Source of the DNA: Anas platyrhynchos
Taxonomy: Eukaryota; Chordata; Aves; Anseriformes; Anatidae
DNA length: 64,000 nucleotides
Reading direction: 5' to 3'
Assembly: GCF_047663525.1 (NCBI RefSeq)
Contig: NC_092591.1
Span: 54,103,501 to 54,167,500, forward strand
Shown here: piece by piece, positions 33,111 to 43,839 of the stretch
Numbering within the stretch: the stretch's first letter is position 1
Layout of the letters: every line of letters starts with the position of its first letter
The notes under the pieces: model-generated
Database searches by the model: none
The model's input: the letters and a program-made list of their open reading frames with translations, nothing else
Told to the model about the DNA's origin: nothing
Program-made: the position numbers and the translations under genes

Positions 33111-34561
33111 TGTGTGAACCTCCCTTGAATGATGCTCCAGTGACTCTCAGATCAGCCCCTGGCCACCCTAAATGACCTGGCTCTTTGTGCCACACACAAG
33201 ACCCGGCCCCAGCACCACAGCCATGCTCATGTAGTGGGGTGAGATCCGGCCCTGCTCGCATGAGCTGTGCTGCAGGGCTTTTCCCCATGGCAGGACAGAG
33301 GCGAGGCTGCTGGCCATGCAGGGAAGGAATCAGGAGGAACTGGGGAAACGGCACTCTGCTTGTGTTTCCTGGCGAGACGGCTGCCCGAGCCCCTGGGACA
33401 GGCCTTGATGTTTTTTTTGGAGGGCCCTCCATGGTGGCCAGGTTCAATTTTTCCTCTCCGCTGTCCCCATTTATGCCAGGGCCTCCTGTAGCCACCTGCA
33501 CCCGATTCCCCTGAGGGAAGGATCCTTCCCGTGGTGTTTCTGGTTGAGAAGGGCACCTCCTGCACGGGGCTGCAGAACCTCTGGTGGCCTCTGGCTGCAG
33601 CAGTCCTGTCACCTGAGGTCCTGCCCAGGGGTGCCTGAGCCTGGCTGGGCACCAATGTCAGTGACACAGAGCAGCAGCTGTGTGTTTTGGGTAATAAACA
33701 GTTAAATCCATTTCTACTCTGAAAGCTGCTTACATAGCCATGGTTCTTTCCATATGGACCGGTTCATTTCCCCTATTTTTGCTGGTTAGTTCCTCTTTCC
33801 AGGACGGATCTGGCAGAGAACGAGGCTGAAGTGAGAGCTGCGGTGGGGAGAGGTGGACGTGTGTGCGTGCCTTCTGCTGGACAACACCACCGAGAAGCTG
33901 TGGGACGATGCAGGGGAGCAGGAAGGCTGGTGGGGGACACCCAGCCCCGTCGTGGGGCCATGGAGGAGTCAGCATTCCCAGGAGGCTCCCACAATAACCT
34001 GGAGACCATCTGCATTTTGGACTGTTTCAAGTCCGACTTTGAAGCCTGAATGGTGGCCCCCATGGTGATAGCTGTAGCTGGCAATGCTCCCAGCCGCTGG
34101 GATGGGAGGAGGAGAACAGCCTCGTGGGGTGGATGAGCCCCCTCGTCCCTCTGCCATGTGGGAGCAGAGCCGAAACAGAGATCGGGGGCTTCTCCGTGCC
34201 ACCTCTGCTTCAGGGGGCACATCTCGTCCTGTAGTGGCTGAGGCACAGCAGAGCAAGGCAAAATCTGACCAGTGTACACAGCTTGGGTATAAAAAACAAA
34301 AATATATCTGCTGCCTGATCCTGGCAGGGAATGAGCAAATGGTGAAGCAGGTCGGTGGGCAATGGGAGGGGAGGCAGAGCCCCAGACAGGGTGCTTCCCT
34401 GTCAGACAGAAGGGAAGGGGAAGCAAGGGAGGGTAGCAAGCAGCTGAGCTGCAGATGATGCAGCAGGAGGGGGAAAAGCAGTCTGCCTCCCATTCCCTCC
34501 TCCCCTCCCCTGTAAATAACAGAGCAATTTAAACGTTCAGGGCTGGGGATGAGGAATGGGA
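33111..34561 (+). other. Intergenic, start of the AT-richer block
   Basis: No gene is recognised. Open frames here are short and unlike known proteins. The G+C drop begins here. Confidence 0.55.
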
Positions 34562-34860
34562 CAGAATCATACAGTTCCAGAATGGCTGAGGTGGGCAGGG
34601 ACCTCTGGACATCACCTAGTCCAACCCTCAGTTAGGGCCAGCTAGAGTTGGCTGCCCAGGACCACGTCCAGATGGCTTTTGAATATCTGCAGGGAGGGGA
34701 ACATTCCTGTTCCCGTTCCCATTCCCAGCCCCAGCTCTGCCCAGGGTGCCCAAGTCCTGCACAGCACCGGTGAGGGCACTGCCTGTGATGGGGACCATTC
34801 CTGCCCCTGCCATCCCTTGGGGAGCAATTGATCCTTGCTGCTCCTTGGTAGAGGCTGCCA
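34562..34860 (-). mobile_element. CR1 LINE 3' end, inverted
   Basis: It starts AGAATCATACAGTTCCAGAATGG and continues with 'gggacctctggacatcacctagtccaaccctc'. After that come 'tggctgcccaggaccacgtccagatggcttttgaatatctgcaggg' and a CCTGTTCC block. This is the reverse complement of the CR1 3' end, 5'-truncated. It is less decayed than the copy at 7012, so it is probably younger. Confidence 0.85.
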
Positions 34861-36229
34861 AAATAGTCTGTGTTTTCTTTTTTATACAGATGCTCTTTCA
34901 CCGTTAACAACACCATGTCACAGCAGGGGACAGTGTACTTAAACTGCAACACAATTATTTCTAGTCTTGGACATTGTGGGAATCTTGCTTTAGGACAGAG
35001 ATCAGGCGGTGACTTGGGTCATCAAACCTACCCTCAGGACTGCAGGCACTGTGCAATACAGCCCTTTGTGCAAATGTCTGGGCATGGGCTGCATCCTTGT
35101 GAAGTTAGTGGCAGATTCCAAATCAGAATACTGGGTTTGTTTGTTTGTTTTGTTTGCTTCTTTGTTTTTCTTTAGTTGGCAAATAAGTTATCTTGGGAGA
35201 AAGGAGGTGTTCCCCAAGCCAGCTGTATCCGTGCTGGAAACCCAGTTAAAATCCAACTGCAGGAACCACGACTGGCTTGAATCCTTGTTCCTCTTTTGCT
35301 GTGTATTCAGGTTTTACCCTGGGATGACAAGGGGAGTTAAGGGCCTAAGCCTGCACTGGCCACCCTCCACATGGCTTTCAGGTAGCTGCAATTAGTGTCC
35401 ATGGGTTGAGTTGGGTGACCTCAAGCAAATTTTGGGGGGTGTCACCTCTGTTGGATGATCTTAGCTCTGCTAATCTCGGTTAGCTGTGACTTTGGGGCTT
35501 TTTATTTATTTATTTATTTTTCTGGGGGAACTTGTAAACATTACGCTACTTAACTAGTTAAGGACCATCAACCGTCAGTTGCTATCACAACTGATGCAGT
35601 TAATTGGCTAACTAATTAATCATGGCAATCTTATTAATTATGCTAATGACTCCACTCCTCTTCTACCAATGCTGAAGGACACAGTGAATATTTAGGGTAA
35701 TCCTCTAGCACCTCTTCCCTTCCTGTTCTTTCCCTGCTGAAAGTGGTGGTGGGGTGGTTCCTCCTGGCAGTGCCATCTGACAGTGGGGTGGTACCGACTT
35801 GGAAAGGAGCTGGAAGCCCCCAGTGCAGCAGAGACTGCTGCGAGGTGTGGATATACATTTACAGGGTATGTGGATATACATTTTCTGGGGATCTGGAGCA
35901 GATTGGGGATTTATAATCCAGAAGGCAGCTGAATTACTGGGCTATTGAGCTTGAATAGAAAGACTTACCTGCAAATACAGAATGGTGGAAGGCTCCCCCC
36001 GACTTTGCTTCTCTTTTATTTTTTCTTCTGGTCACTTGGAGGATTATTTTTTTCCCTTTTGGAAGATAATTGTTACAATCTGCTGATGCCTTTATTTTTT
36101 ATTTTTTATTTTAAAGATTTTTGCAGGGGATGCTTGTGCTCCTTTGAAACAAAAGGTCTGTGTGGATCCGTATCAAAGATTGGGCTGACCTAAAACCAAG
36201 CAGATTTAGAGATTACAGCCAACATGGCC
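34861..36229 (+). other. Intergenic, no gene seen
   Basis: AT-rich sequence with simple runs (TTTATTTA near 35500) and a repeated GTGGATATACATTT (about 35845 and 35868). I recognise no gene or element. Confidence 0.5.
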
Positions 36230-36341
36230 TAACCACAGCCAAACTAAACCTGACTAAACTGTTGGCCTTCTATGCTGGACTGACACATCGGTGGACAAAG
36301 GAAGAGCAACTGATATCCTCTACCTGTACAGGCCTTTACAT
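36230..36341 (+). mobile_element. CR1 ORF2 (reverse transcriptase) fragment
   Basis: The translation contains LLAFYAGLTHRWTKEEQ and, in the neighbouring frame, SVDKGRATDILYL. This matches the CR1 reverse-transcriptase stretch LVAFYDGVTxSVDKGRATDVIYLDFCKAFD. The frame slips and key residues are gone, so it is a dead fragment. It ends exactly where an LTR begins (36342). Confidence 0.75.
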
Positions 36342-36835
36342 TGTCCTGGTTTTGGCTATGATAGAGTTAATTTTTCTCCTAGCAGCTGGTATGGTGCTGT
36401 GTTTGGGATTTAGGATGAGAATAATGTTGATAACACACTGATGTTTTAATTGTTGCAGAGCAGTGCTTACACTAAGCCAAGGACTTTTGGGCTTCTCACG
36501 CTCCGCTGCCAGCAAGGAGGCTGGGGGTGCACAAGGAGCTGGGAGGGGACAAAACCAGGACAGCTGACCCCAAGTGGCCACAGGGTCGTTCCATACCATA
36601 TTAAGCAATTAATTAGGCAATTCCACTGAGCAATTAATATGGGGTGGCTGGGGGACTGCTGCTTGGAGACAGGCTGGGCATCAGTCAGCGGGTGGTGAGC
36701 AATTGCATTGTGCATCACTTGCTTTGTACGTATTATTGTTATTACTACTGTTATTATTATGACTTCTTTCTTTTCTGCCCTATTAAACTGTCTTTATCTC
36801 AACCCACAAGCTTTTACTATTTTTTTTTCCAATCC
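36342..36835 (-). mobile_element. Solo ERV LTR, family A, inverted
   Basis: It reads TGTCCTGGTTTTGGC at its low end and 'gatgcacaatgcaattgctcacc' in complement near 36700. It also has a 'tattaaactgtctttatctcaaccc' block, the complement of 'gggttgagataaagacagtttaata'. It is the same LTR family as 39289-39851, on the other strand. Next to it there is no primer-binding site, so I take it as a solo LTR, incomplete at its far end. It abuts a CR1 fragment. Confidence 0.75.
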
Positions 36836-38399
36836 CAAAGCTTTGTGCAGCCTGCAAACTAGACCTTTTGTAGCTACAAGTTGCCAAGATCTTTTACTAA
36901 GAGCAGATGCTCACAGAAGACCCGGTTAATGGGCCAATATATTGCAACACCAAGCACAGTAACAGATGCTGTTTTTAATGGAAAAATGAAGACTGGCTTG
37001 CCATTTTATTGTTTTTAATGATTTTTCAAAAATTTCCTTCTTTATTTGGACTGAAGTGTGCCAAATCTGGTGACTACCAGGGCATGGCACAAAAGACTCG
37101 TGGAAGCTTAGCATGTGATTTACAGAACGAAGAGTGAGCAAGAAAGATGTTTTCATTTTGCCCACATGAGGCCAAAACAAGCCTGAAATGCCTGGCAAAA
37201 GGATGGTGCTGCACGCGCTGAACTCGGCGGACAGAAGCAGAGAAATCTGGGTTGCTCTGGACCACAGTCTGCTTTTCTGTTGAATCAGGAAATGTTCTTC
37301 TCAACATGATGAAATCCCTTAAGCCGAGCTCATTTTTTTTTTTTAAGTTGTGTTTTCCAAATGAATCTGCTATTCATTTTTTTTCTATCTCTCTTGGCTC
37401 TACTTCTCACTCTTTCATCTGCCCCTCTGCCTTTTGGTGTTTGGCTTCTAACAGGGTGTGTTGTAAGAGAGTGAGGATGGTGAAAAACAGCACGGTGAGG
37501 AAGCCTAGAATAAAGCCTGGAAAATGGCCAGGAGAAGCCTTCCACCTGAAATGCATAAGGGGAAACCAAAGGTGTGAAGACAGCCCTCAGGTCATGCTTT
37601 CCTTATCCCTCAGAAGCCAGCAGAGAGAGGAGATGCTGCTTGATGGATAAGGTGAGCACTGCTCAGTCCCCATATCAGGGAGTAGCTGTCATGGTACCCA
37701 CGGCCATAATAAGGCCTGCAGTTCTTGGAGCTTGTTTCCCATGGCAGTGCTTCAGGGAGCCCTGTTACTGTAAGTGAAAATACATTCTCAGTTCTAATTT
37801 ATTGTGAAAAGTTGTATTAAAGTTTTGCACTGAAAGCCTGGAGGCTTACAAAGAAAGAGAGTGAGGATAATCATTTAAAGCAAATGAAGCAATTCCTAAT
37901 TAATTTTAGTTCTTAAAACATTTCATTTTGCTTATTCATTTTACTTTAATCAGCTCTTGTCATTCTGGGGCATTCTTCTGCAATTTTTACTATTTCACAA
38001 TCATCATGGGACTACTTCAGTGTCTCAAGTGTTTCTTTAAAGCAGCTGGCTACAAATGGCTCTAGAGATCTTTTGTCATCCAAGCGGGGGGCTTTTAGGT
38101 GACCCCACAGCCAAAGAAGGATTAAACTGGCTACAGCTCTTAGTTGAAATACTTTGAGGAAAATAAAACCCTAAGATATATGGATTCCTAAGTGATTCAC
38201 CCATCAAGTTATCACATACCTGTTGCTATTTGATTTTGCTGAATGAGCTAAGAAGTGTTGGGATCGATAGAAATGACTTTGTCAAGACTGGTGAGATCTG
38301 GACTAGATTGCAGGATTCATAAAAATACGAATTCATGATTCTTAACCAAAAAAAAAATAAATAATCACATGAAGTGTACCTCGTGTATGAAATGTCTTC
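36836..38399 (+). other. Intergenic, no gene seen
   Basis: AT-rich sequence. I found no recognisable coding exon, RNA gene or repeat family. Confidence 0.5.
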
Positions 38400-38597
38400 T
38401 GTGGTTTATCCTGTTAGGTCACTAAACACCACAAGGCCATTGACTCACTCCCTGCACGCCTGAGTGGGATGGGGGAAGAGAACTGAAATAAGAAAAAGCG
38501 TGAGAAATTGTGGCTTGAGATAAGTATAGCTTAATAAGAAAGAGAAAAGGAAAACAAACAAAAACAAACGATGCAGAACAAAGAGGAAAAAAGGAAC
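38400..38597 (+). mobile_element. ERV LTR fragment, family A
   Basis: It starts TGTGGTTTATCCTGTTAGG, with 'ctaaacacca' and 'gagataagtatagcttaataagaaa' blocks that match the first third of the family A LTR at 39289. It is incomplete and more decayed than that copy. Confidence 0.65.
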
Positions 38598-38599
38598 AG

Positions 38600-38713
38600 A
38601 AAAGAAACCCTGGATGAATTTTAACTTGTAATACTGGCAGTGCGCTCTGGCCACCTTTGTGCTGGCAGTGAGATAGTGCCTATGAAAAGTCTGCCCGTGC
38701 TACTTATGTCTTC
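38600..38713 (+). repeat. Local duplication, copy 1 left part
   Basis: The block from 'ccctggatgaatt' to 'gctacttatgtcttc' recurs at about 42500-42610 with few differences. It continues beyond the solo LTR at 39189. Confidence 0.75.
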
Positions 38714-39188
38714 TGTGAGAAACAAAGTTGTGTTTTTGCAGTAGAGAATTGCTTTTCTGTATTCCAAGGTGGTTGTGTAGTCATAACAAGGAGAAATGCG
38801 AAGTAGATAAGTGGACAGTAGAAGACCTCACTGTTCCCAAATAAGGTAGAAGCTTGAGAAAAACAGGATGAGCAGTGTGAGAACAGTAAAAACAAAGATC
38901 ACAAGTTCTCAAAATATAAGAAAGGAGAAATTAAAGGGTTCCAAAAAAAAAAAAAGAAAAATTGTATATCTATGGTATAAAGGAGCATTGAGTAGCTTGT
39001 GAACCTGCAGTACTCAGGCAATAAGGAAACGGGGGAGGTGATCAGGGATCAGTAACAGGAAATAAAAGGTTATGATTTGTTTATTAAAACATGCTCCTGA
39101 TTGACAGGATGCCCGCCATTGCAATCACGAATAAAATGGCTTCACAGAAGGTCCTGTCTGAAGGGAATTATTTGAGGTGTTTCTCACA
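38714..39188 (+). mobile_element. Solo ERV LTR, family B, with target-site repeats
   Basis: A 475-bp unit begins TGTGAGAAAC and ends GTTTCTCACA (inverted termini), flanked by direct repeats CTTC (38710-38713 and 39189-39192). It has a TATA-like GGTATAAAGG near 38975 and an AATAAA near 39131, as in an LTR promoter and poly(A) region. The paralogous site at 42605-42615 lacks it, which marks both borders. It shows no similarity to the family A LTRs. The class is not certain; a 4-bp repeat favours a class I (gamma-like) element. Confidence 0.75.
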
Positions 39189-39430
39189 CTTCCCTGCAAA
39201 GAAAACTGTTGTCCCTAGAAGATGAGGTTATGGAGGGAGTGGAAGGATTTAGAGCTGGGCCCAGCCTTGCTCCCTGCTGGTGTGCTCTTGTGGGTTAACC
39301 CAGCAGGCAGCTGAACACGACACAGCTGGTGTCTCACTCTCCCTGAGAGTGGGGGAGAGAAATGAAAAAATTGTGAGAATTTGTGGTTGAGATAAAAGGA
39401 CAGTTTAATAAGAAAGAGGGGGGGGGGGCG
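39189..39430 (+). repeat. Local duplication, copy 1 right part
   Basis: From 'gcaaagaaaactgttgtccctagaagatgagg' through the first ~130 bp of the family A LTR, this stretch matches 42612-42835 at over 90 percent by eye. Confidence 0.75.
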
Positions 39431-39851
39431 GAGAGAGAAGGAAAAAAGAAAAAAAAAATAACCACAAAATAAGGAACAAAACAAGTGATGCACAATGCAA
39501 TTGCTCACCACCAACTAACTGATACCCAGCCTGTCCCTAATCAACACCAGCCCTGGACCAACTTGACCCCATTTTATTGCTCTGAATGGCACCATATGAT
39601 GTGGGATAGTCCTTTGGCCAGTTGGGGTCAGCTGTCCTGGTTGTGTCCCCTCCCAGCTGCTTGTGCACCCTCAGCCTCCCGGCTGGCAGGGCAGGGTGAG
39701 AGCCTGGGAAGTCCTTGGCTCGGTGTAAGGAGTCCCCAGCAGCAGCTGAAACATCGGTGTGTCATCAGCACTGTTCTCATCCTAAATTGAAAACAGCACC
39801 ACGCCAGCTACTAGGAAGAAAATTGACTTGATCCCAGGCAAAACTAGGACA
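39289..39851 (+). mobile_element. Solo ERV LTR, family A, full length
   Basis: It starts TGTGGGTTAACCCAGCAGGC and ends AAAACTAGGACA, 563 bp. Internal landmarks are 'gatgcacaatgcaattgctcacc', 'gtgggatagtcctttggccag' and 'cagctactaggaagaaaatt'. This is the abundant bird LTR usually grouped with ERVL. It has no internal retroviral region beside it, so it is a solo LTR that looks whole. It is the best-kept copy of the family here. Confidence 0.85.
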
Positions 39852-42490
39852 ACGCTGCAGAAATAGCAAGTTCATCCAGGTGTTAAAGGGAGCACGTTTC
39901 TACAAAAAACACAGGATCAGTAAGGTTACAAAATCAGAGCTAATGAGGATCTCAGTTGCTGCTGATTTTTTTTTCTTTTTTTTTCTTTTTTTACAGGCTC
40001 AATCACAAGTGAAGAAGAAAAACTAGTAATGCAAGTAGCTTTGGGAAAAAACAAACGTTTCAGACAGGTTACTGTGCACCTGTTACAGAGTGAGGACCAC
40101 TTTTCATTCTTTGAAACACTGTTTTTTATTTTTTTTATTTATTTTTTTAAGCTTCCTCCAAAGTATCCCCACCCAAATCTTCCACAGATCTGTGAGAAAT
40201 AGTGGATAACTACTATCAAGGTTAACAACTTTTTTCCATAGAAAGGTTTTCAATTCTACAGATGTCCACCAGCCTCTTGCAAAAGCTGAGAAACGAGTTA
40301 CAGGTGGGCTACACCAGGAGAAAGCTGTTTTTTCCTTCTGCCAAATTGCTAGTTCCTGTATTTCTTCCAATTTTACTATACATATGAAAAGAGAGATGGG
40401 GGACAAGAGTATCTAGGTTTTCTCTTTTCTTTATATGCTTTTATTTGATTGTGGAAAAACTGTTCCCTGCTATGCCCACCAGTTTGCCATTGCAATTTGG
40501 GATATGGCTCCCATAATTTGAATTTGGTGGGCACTGAGTTAATGTTTCCAGATAGAGAAGGGATCAGTTTTCTTTCCTGTGACACCACCAATGGGACCAT
40601 AGGATGAGAGAATATACATATAGCAAACATGGGGTAAGTAAAAAGTTTGCTTGTTCCTGGTTTGTGGCACAATCTATGGCATTTGGGTGATAAATGTGGT
40701 GTAAGGGTGACATTCAAGTTGGATATACTTAAAATTAAGGTATTGCTGTGCATAGAGGCTGTGTCTGTGTGCAAACTGAGGACACTTCAGTGTCTTCAGT
40801 TTGTCTTCAGTTTCCAGGGTGGTTGAGGGATGAAGATGTAGAGGTGAGACTGTGGACTGAGGGAAGATGGGTGAGAGAATCTGCAGAGCTTCAGCCTCTA
40901 CCTGGCTTTGCACAAAGCCACTACCTGTCATAGCAGGTCTCCGGGTTGGGATTTTGGACCACCTCAGACATCCCTCTGGCCATCTTCTGTGCTGAGGTCA
41001 GCACATAGGAAGTATTTGTATGCCTTGACGTGTTAATTAATATCCTGGGTGGGAGAGTGCTGGTCCTGCTGCAGGACTGACCCAACTGGATGCAGGTAAG
41101 ATACTTCCAAGCAGTCAGCAGAAAGCATTCCTGCAGATGCTGAAATAGGACACAAAAGACAATCTGTATTTATAAGATGGAAAAAAAAAAAGTGCAGAGT
41201 TTAAAATAAAAGCAATGATAACCCATGCCCTGGAGATGGCAAGTAGGACCACATGCCAGCTATTTAGTAAGATCTGAAAACCCTGGTTCAGGGGTCACCC
41301 AATTTAGGTGAAGATGCTGCTGCAAGCACCTTTGCAGTGGAGGCTATCATCACCAGCTGGGAAGCCTGGCAGAGCCTGATTAACCACTTGAGCCTTGCTT
41401 TTCTCATTCAGGCCTTAATTTCAGACCTTACCCTGAAATAATTCAGTGCCACCAGAAAATACTGTCACCACAGTAGGTGACTAGGTCACTAGGCTTAAAG
41501 GAGAGTGGTTAATTATTTCTAATTAGCTTAGAGCCTGCTTGCAAATGGGATTTGTCAGGAGCTTGTCTGTGACACAGACCTGAGGGCAGCAATAGGCTGT
41601 AATAGCTGTAATCAGCCTTGCACGCCCTCACCTCCAGCAAGCCCAGCAGTTCCCAGCAGGATGGTTTGGTGCAGAGGCACTCAGCTGGTGAGAAGCAGCT
41701 TGGTGACACAACAGCAGTGAGTTACACACAGCTTATCAAGAAGCTAATAACAGGTGCCTTACTGAGGTAAGAAGCAGTGAGGTGAGGGATGTGGTCATAA
41801 ACTGAAATGGGTGGGTTTGTCATGATGTAAAAAAAAAAAAAAAAGTTTTTTTTTTTTTTTTTTTTTTTTTTTCTCCCTCAGAGGACAGTAAGATACTGGA
41901 AGAGGAGCCTGGAAGCAAAGCTGTGCAGCCGCTGTCCCTGGAGGTGTCCAAGAAAATGGAGAAATCCCTGTCCCTAACCAGGATATTGAACCTGTTGAGG
42001 CTTGCATACAGACATCCTAAGGTACCTCCCCAACTGCTTTGTGAGCGGGCTGATTTTATGGTCGTGCCTGAATATGCTGAAGAGCCAAAAACCTTTCTTA
42101 AGCCTCCACGTGTGACCTGGAGACATTAACGTTAAACCGGCCAAGATATTGAATACCATGCATGGGTACATCACCAGAAGCAGGCAGGATGCTTTGCTGT
42201 ACTGCCACTGCTCTCTGCTGGCACGAATACAGCACAGCAGTTTCAGGACGTAGCTATTTTATGGCCCATAGCATGTTTTATGCTTACCATACCTCTAGCC
42301 TTAACATCTCAGGTGATAGCTGACCATTCTTTCACCTGCTGTTTGCTTTCTGTAGGATGGTGCCTTGCAGCCTCCAGCGACCTAGAGAAAGCCCCAGGAG
42401 CTTGTGCTGGTGAAGCTGAGAGATAAATAACTGTTGCCCTTTACAAACCATGGCCCAAGGTGGACAAAAAAAAAAAAAAGGGAAGAAATA
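39852..42490 (+). other. Intergenic, no gene seen
   Basis: AT-rich sequence with an A16-G-T27 palindrome (41829-41872). A frame of about 82 codons follows that T-run (41882-42127) after a splice-acceptor-like CTCCCTCAG. It has no family resemblance and part of it reads like a CR1 piece, so I do not call it. Confidence 0.5.
41829..41872. repeat. A16-G-T27 palindrome
   Basis: Sixteen A, one G, then 27 T. This is a perfect hairpin-capable homopolymer pair, possibly two poly(A) tails of retroposed copies placed head to head. Confidence 0.85.
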
Positions 42491-42494
42491 CCAC

Positions 42495-42860
42495 AGAGAA
42501 GAAGCCCTGGATGAATTGCAACTCATAATACTGGCAGTGTGCTCTGGCCACCTTTGTGCCAGCATGAGAGAGTGCCCATGAAAAGTCTGCCCGTGCTATT
42601 TATGTCTTCCATGTGAAGAAAACAGTTGTCCCTAGAAGACGAGGTTATGGAGGGAGTGGAAGGATTCAGAGCTGGACCGAGCCTTGTTCCCTGCTGGTGT
42701 GCTCTTGTGGTTTAAGCCAGCAGGCAGCTGAACACGACACAGCTGGTCTCTCACTCTCCCTGAGAGTAGGGGAGAGAAATGAAAAAATGTGAGAATGCAT
42801 GGTTAAGCTAAAAGGACAGTTTAATAAGACAGGAAAAAAAAAAAAAAAAAAAGGCCAGTC
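42495..42860 (+). repeat. Local duplication, copy 2
   Basis: This is the same orientation and order as 38600-38713 plus 39189-39430. It lacks the 475-bp family B LTR and keeps only the start of the family A LTR (from 42706). The LTR junction is shared, so the family A insertion came before the duplication and the family B insertion after it. Confidence 0.75.
42706..42860 (+). mobile_element. ERV LTR fragment, family A
   Basis: It starts TGTGGTTTAAGCCAGCAGGC and runs to 'ggacagtttaataagac', followed by an A-run. It is an incomplete family A LTR carried by the duplication. Confidence 0.75.
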
Positions 42861-43484
42861 TTTGGTCAGTGATCACATCTTCTGTCCCCAGCAGCTTCCC
42901 ACCCACCTTGCTTTCAGCCCAGGTGACATTTATGCACCTGGGACACCTCCATCCCCCAGCCACTCCTCTTCTGGACCAGCTTTACCAACGTAGTTTTTCT
43001 GTGTGGAGACCAGGACCTGCATCTTGGACGTGGTGGTGATGCCCACCCACCCCCTGCAGCCAGCAGCATCGCTGACTCAATTCCCCTGCAACCTCTCTGT
43101 GCCAAGGGGTACCCAGCCAGGATGCTCCGTGGCTTCATGACACGAGGTTCTGTGCTTGTTCGTGTACTTACACAAATGTTGTGGTATGGCAGAGAAGGCA
43201 TTTGGTACATTTTTGTACCCCAAATACCATTTATTTCTCCACCTTTTGTAAGTAGAATAAATCAAGGTATGACGTTGCTGTCAGCATATTGCTTGTCTGC
43301 AGCTACCAAGCTCTGCAAACAGACTTTCTATTATGGGAACTCTTCCTAGAAAACTTGGGCTAGAGTCCAGACAGACCCAGCTGCAGTTCACTGTCCTGCT
43401 TTCTCTCTTCTTTTGCAGCTTTCTTTTTGCTACTGAATGAAGCCGCTGGCATTTGGCTGTGCAAATCCAACTCCTCCCTGAGCG

Positions 43485-43540
43485 AGCTGGCCGCAGCGGC
43501 TGCTCAGGAACTGGCTGGGCATCAGCTGGCGTGTGGTGAG
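43485..43540 (-). mobile_element. Short ERV LTR piece, family A, inverted
   Basis: 'ctggctgggcatcagctggcgtgtggtgag' is the complement of the family A block 'ctcaccac...gatgcccagcc'. It directly abuts a + strand piece of the same family. Confidence 0.5.
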
Positions 43541-43815
43541 TGTTGTAGCTTAACCGTGGCAGGCAGCTAAGCACCACAGAGTGGCTCTCTTACTCTCCCC
43601 AAGCGTACCCTCTCATCGTGTGTAAGGGCTTCTTGGGAACACGAACGTGATCACTGCCCTTCCTCCTTCATTACTCTGGCTGTTACTGCTGAGAAGGGCG
43701 TCACATGGTGTGGAATATCCCTTTGCTCCCTTTGCTCACCCGTCCTGGTTCTGTTCCCTCCCAGCCTCTTGTGCAATCCCCAGCTTCCTCTCTGGCAGCA
43801 GTGCTTGTCCGTGTA
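43541..43815 (+). mobile_element. ERV LTR fragment, family A
   Basis: It starts TGTTGTAGCTTAACCGTGGC, then 'ggcagctaagcaccaca', then 'catggtgtggaatatcccttt' and 'gttccctcccagcctcttgtgca'. It is an incomplete and old family A copy. Confidence 0.7.
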
Positions 43816-43839
43816 TGGACGCTTACCACCAACCATAAA

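Noticed and set aside
41882-42127. 82-codon frame after a splice-acceptor-like site
   Set aside because: No family resemblance, and part of it (ccctggaggtgtccaag) reads like a CR1 piece. No matching exon was found on either side.
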